Shown: positions 62,990-64,000 of the stretch, one piece after another
Layout of the letters: every line of letters starts with the position of its first letter
How positions within the stretch are numbered: the stretch's first letter is position 1
Assembly (NCBI GenBank): GCA_016872725.1
Contig: VGZC01000004.1
Coordinates: 1 to 64,000 of the forward strand
DNA: 64,000 nt
Direction of reading: 5' to 3'
DNA from: Planctomycetota bacterium
GTDB taxonomy: Bacteria; Planctomycetota; Planctomycetia; Pirellulales; Pirellulaceae
Position numbers and translations under genes: made by a program
The notes under the pieces: model-generated
What the model saw: the letters and a program-made list of their open reading frames with translations, nothing else
The model's database searches: none
What the model was told of the DNA's origin: nothing

Positions 62990-63564
62990 CCCTTGAACAG
63001 AGTAGCATGTTGCACGTCGTCATAGCGTAGTCGTTCGAAAACTGCTTCCATACCGTCGCGACGCGACCAGGGCGAGTCGCGGTCCCAGTCCACCAAGGGC
63101 AATTCCGGGGAAAACAGGTTCCGCCAACTGGCTTCCAATTGCAACCGCATCGGTTGCGGTAACGGCCAAGTGTCCTCGCATTGAACGATCCTCCGCACTT
63201 CTCGTCTCCAGTTCTCGTACTCCTTTCGCGTGGGCGCCAAGTAGTCTTCGCAAAAAACCCGTTGCCACGCCCAACAGGGAAACTGGACAACAAATTCGTC
63301 GCTGATTTCCAGCTCCAACCTAACTTCCATTTCGCCTTTCGGTCGGAGATGTCGATGGTGGCGCAGATCGGGTTTCCGACAATATGCCCACCAAGGCAGG
63401 TGACCTCGATACGCAGCCAGCTTGCTCGCAATCTGTGATTGGAGCCACCGGTACGCGGAAGGAATATAGCCGGCATACTTGTCGGCATCCTCGTCGACGT
63501 ACAACACACGCCTGCGGCATAACGCATTCCACACTTGTTCTGACTGAATGGTCCAGATTCGCAT
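62932..63564 (-). CDS. DUF3841 protein, candidate immunity gene for Rhs tip
   Basis: A 210-residue protein matching DUF3841 in style: MRIWTIQSEQVWNALCRRRV at the start, YRWLQSQIASKL, PWWAYCRKPDLRHHRHL, VRLELEISDEFVVQFPCWAWQ and CEDYLAPTRKEYENWRREV. The last ~15 residues (GYTRAARTRSGPRP) are out of frame over the neighbouring Rhs fragment, so the natural C-terminus was probably lost. The gene starts 36 bases after the Rhs tip and reads the same way, the place of an immunity gene in polymorphic toxin loci. Composition is less GC-rich than the core genome. The immunity role is inference. Confidence 0.65.
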   Translation of the reverse strand: MRIWTIQSEQVWNALCRRRVLYVDEDADKYAGYIPSAYRWLQSQIASKLAAYRGHLPWWAYCRKPDLRHHRHLRPKGEMEVRLELEISDEFVVQFPCWAWQRVFCEDYLAPTRKEYENWRREVRRIVQCEDTWPLPQPMRLQLEASWRNLFSPELPLVDWDRDSPWSRRDGMEAVFERLRYDDVQHATLFKGSFTCGYTRAARTRSGPRP

Positions 63565-63600
63565 GAGGCAATTGGTTCCAGACTCGCCCTCAAATGTGAC

Positions 63601-64000
63601 TCATTTGTAAATGGCCTTGCAGGCCTCGTTGAGCATCTTGTTTGTGAGTTGCTCGTTGCCCGTTAGGCAAACGGTGTCATACAAGGTCAGACACACTTTA
63701 CACCCATTTGCCCCGAAATCGCGGTGGCGGCCAATGTGCATACAGAAGGAGAAAAGCTGATTGCAAATCTTGCCCTTCAGTGCTTTGACTATGGCCAGGC
63801 GGATTGTCTGGATAGGGCCGAGGCCACTGGGATCGACGCTAACGGATGGGTTATCACCGACGTACTCGTGCAGGTTTGTCCCACTCATATACAGTACCGG
63901 ATCCCGCTGCGCCCACCCCAGCCCCACGATGTACACGCGGTGCCGGACGGCGTACCACGCGACATCGGCATCCCACGGGTAGCCCGCGATCAGCCGCTCC
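63601..64000 (-). CDS. Rhs repeat-associated core C-terminus with variable tip (5' part outside window)
   Basis: The frame is open to the right edge. The core reads VAWYAVRHRVYIVGLGWAQR, DPVLY and NLHEYVGDNPSVSVDPSGL, which corresponds to the end of the Rhs-associated core domain. Right after PSGL it switches to a 75-residue tip of lower GC content with six Cys residues and a His pair (FCMHIGRHRD; CKVCLTLYDTVC), ending ACKAIYK. In polymorphic toxin systems this position holds the toxin module. No known toxin motif is recognised. The DUF3841 gene follows after 36 bases. Confidence 0.75.
   Translation of the reverse strand, partial: ERLIAGYPWDADVAWYAVRHRVYIVGLGWAQRDPVLYMSGTNLHEYVGDNPSVSVDPSGLGPIQTIRLAIVKALKGKICNQLFSFCMHIGRHRDFGANGCKVCLTLYDTVCLTGNEQLTNKMLNEACKAIYK

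Overview
The window looks like a piece of a high-GC chromosome from a member of the Planctomycetota. I infer this from gene content, not from a marker gene: a MoxR / DUF58 / VWA / giant coiled-coil gene run, a b6-type bc complex beside multihaem cytochromes and copper lipoproteins, a planctomycete-style REP-associated transposase, and Rhs/YD-repeat proteins. No rRNA or tRNA gene was recognised. Coding density is high and neighbouring genes often overlap by 4 bases (ATGA).

Layout. 1-2.3 kb: two small lipoproteins and an ECF sigma factor with a membrane partner. 2.5-4.3 kb: typA. 4.4-8.8 kb: a pstSCAB phosphate-uptake operon preceded by a convincing PHO-box-like array. 8.8-16.2 kb: esterase, lactonase, argG, an SLBB-like lipoprotein, a GGDEF protein, a YacP-type NYN protein and purD. 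16.7-39.7 kb: a long co-oriented respiratory region. It encodes a Rieske protein, a cytochrome b6-like subunit, an extended subunit IV, a 1,684-residue octahaem cytochrome with coiled-coil and PDZ parts, two amicyanin-like copper proteins, a dihaem cytochrome, an A2-type haem-copper oxidase (coxB, coxA, ctaA, ctaB, coxC and a subunit-IV-like protein), then Sco, DUF420, two small membrane proteins and a PQQ-like propeller. 40.5-51.2 kb: the MoxR/VWA cluster. 51.3-61 kb: housekeeping and signalling genes (YdjM-like, CvpA-like, accA, kinase, glycosyltransferase, truA, asd, DegP-like protease, recA). 61.2-64 kb: an accessory patch with an IS66 remnant, gmhB, Rhs fragments and a DUF3841 gene next to an Rhs C-terminal tip.

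How the genes work together. The 16.7-37 kb block appears to encode a nearly complete aerobic respiratory chain: quinol oxidation by a b6-type complex, electron transfer through a very large multihaem cytochrome and probably cupredoxins or a dihaem cytochrome, and oxygen reduction by an A2-type oxidase, with haem A synthesis and copper insertion encoded alongside. Unusual features are the giant cytochrome fusion, a Cys in the cytochrome b subunit that lines up with the haem c_i cysteine of cytochrome b6, and extra domains in the Rieske, subunit IV and CoxC proteins.

A second theme is short tandem repeats of 10-24 bp in and between genes. In at least three places the repeat includes the stop codon of the gene before it. 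The most mobile-looking region is the right end, where base composition and gene order suggest an Rhs polymorphic-toxin-like locus with a candidate immunity gene.
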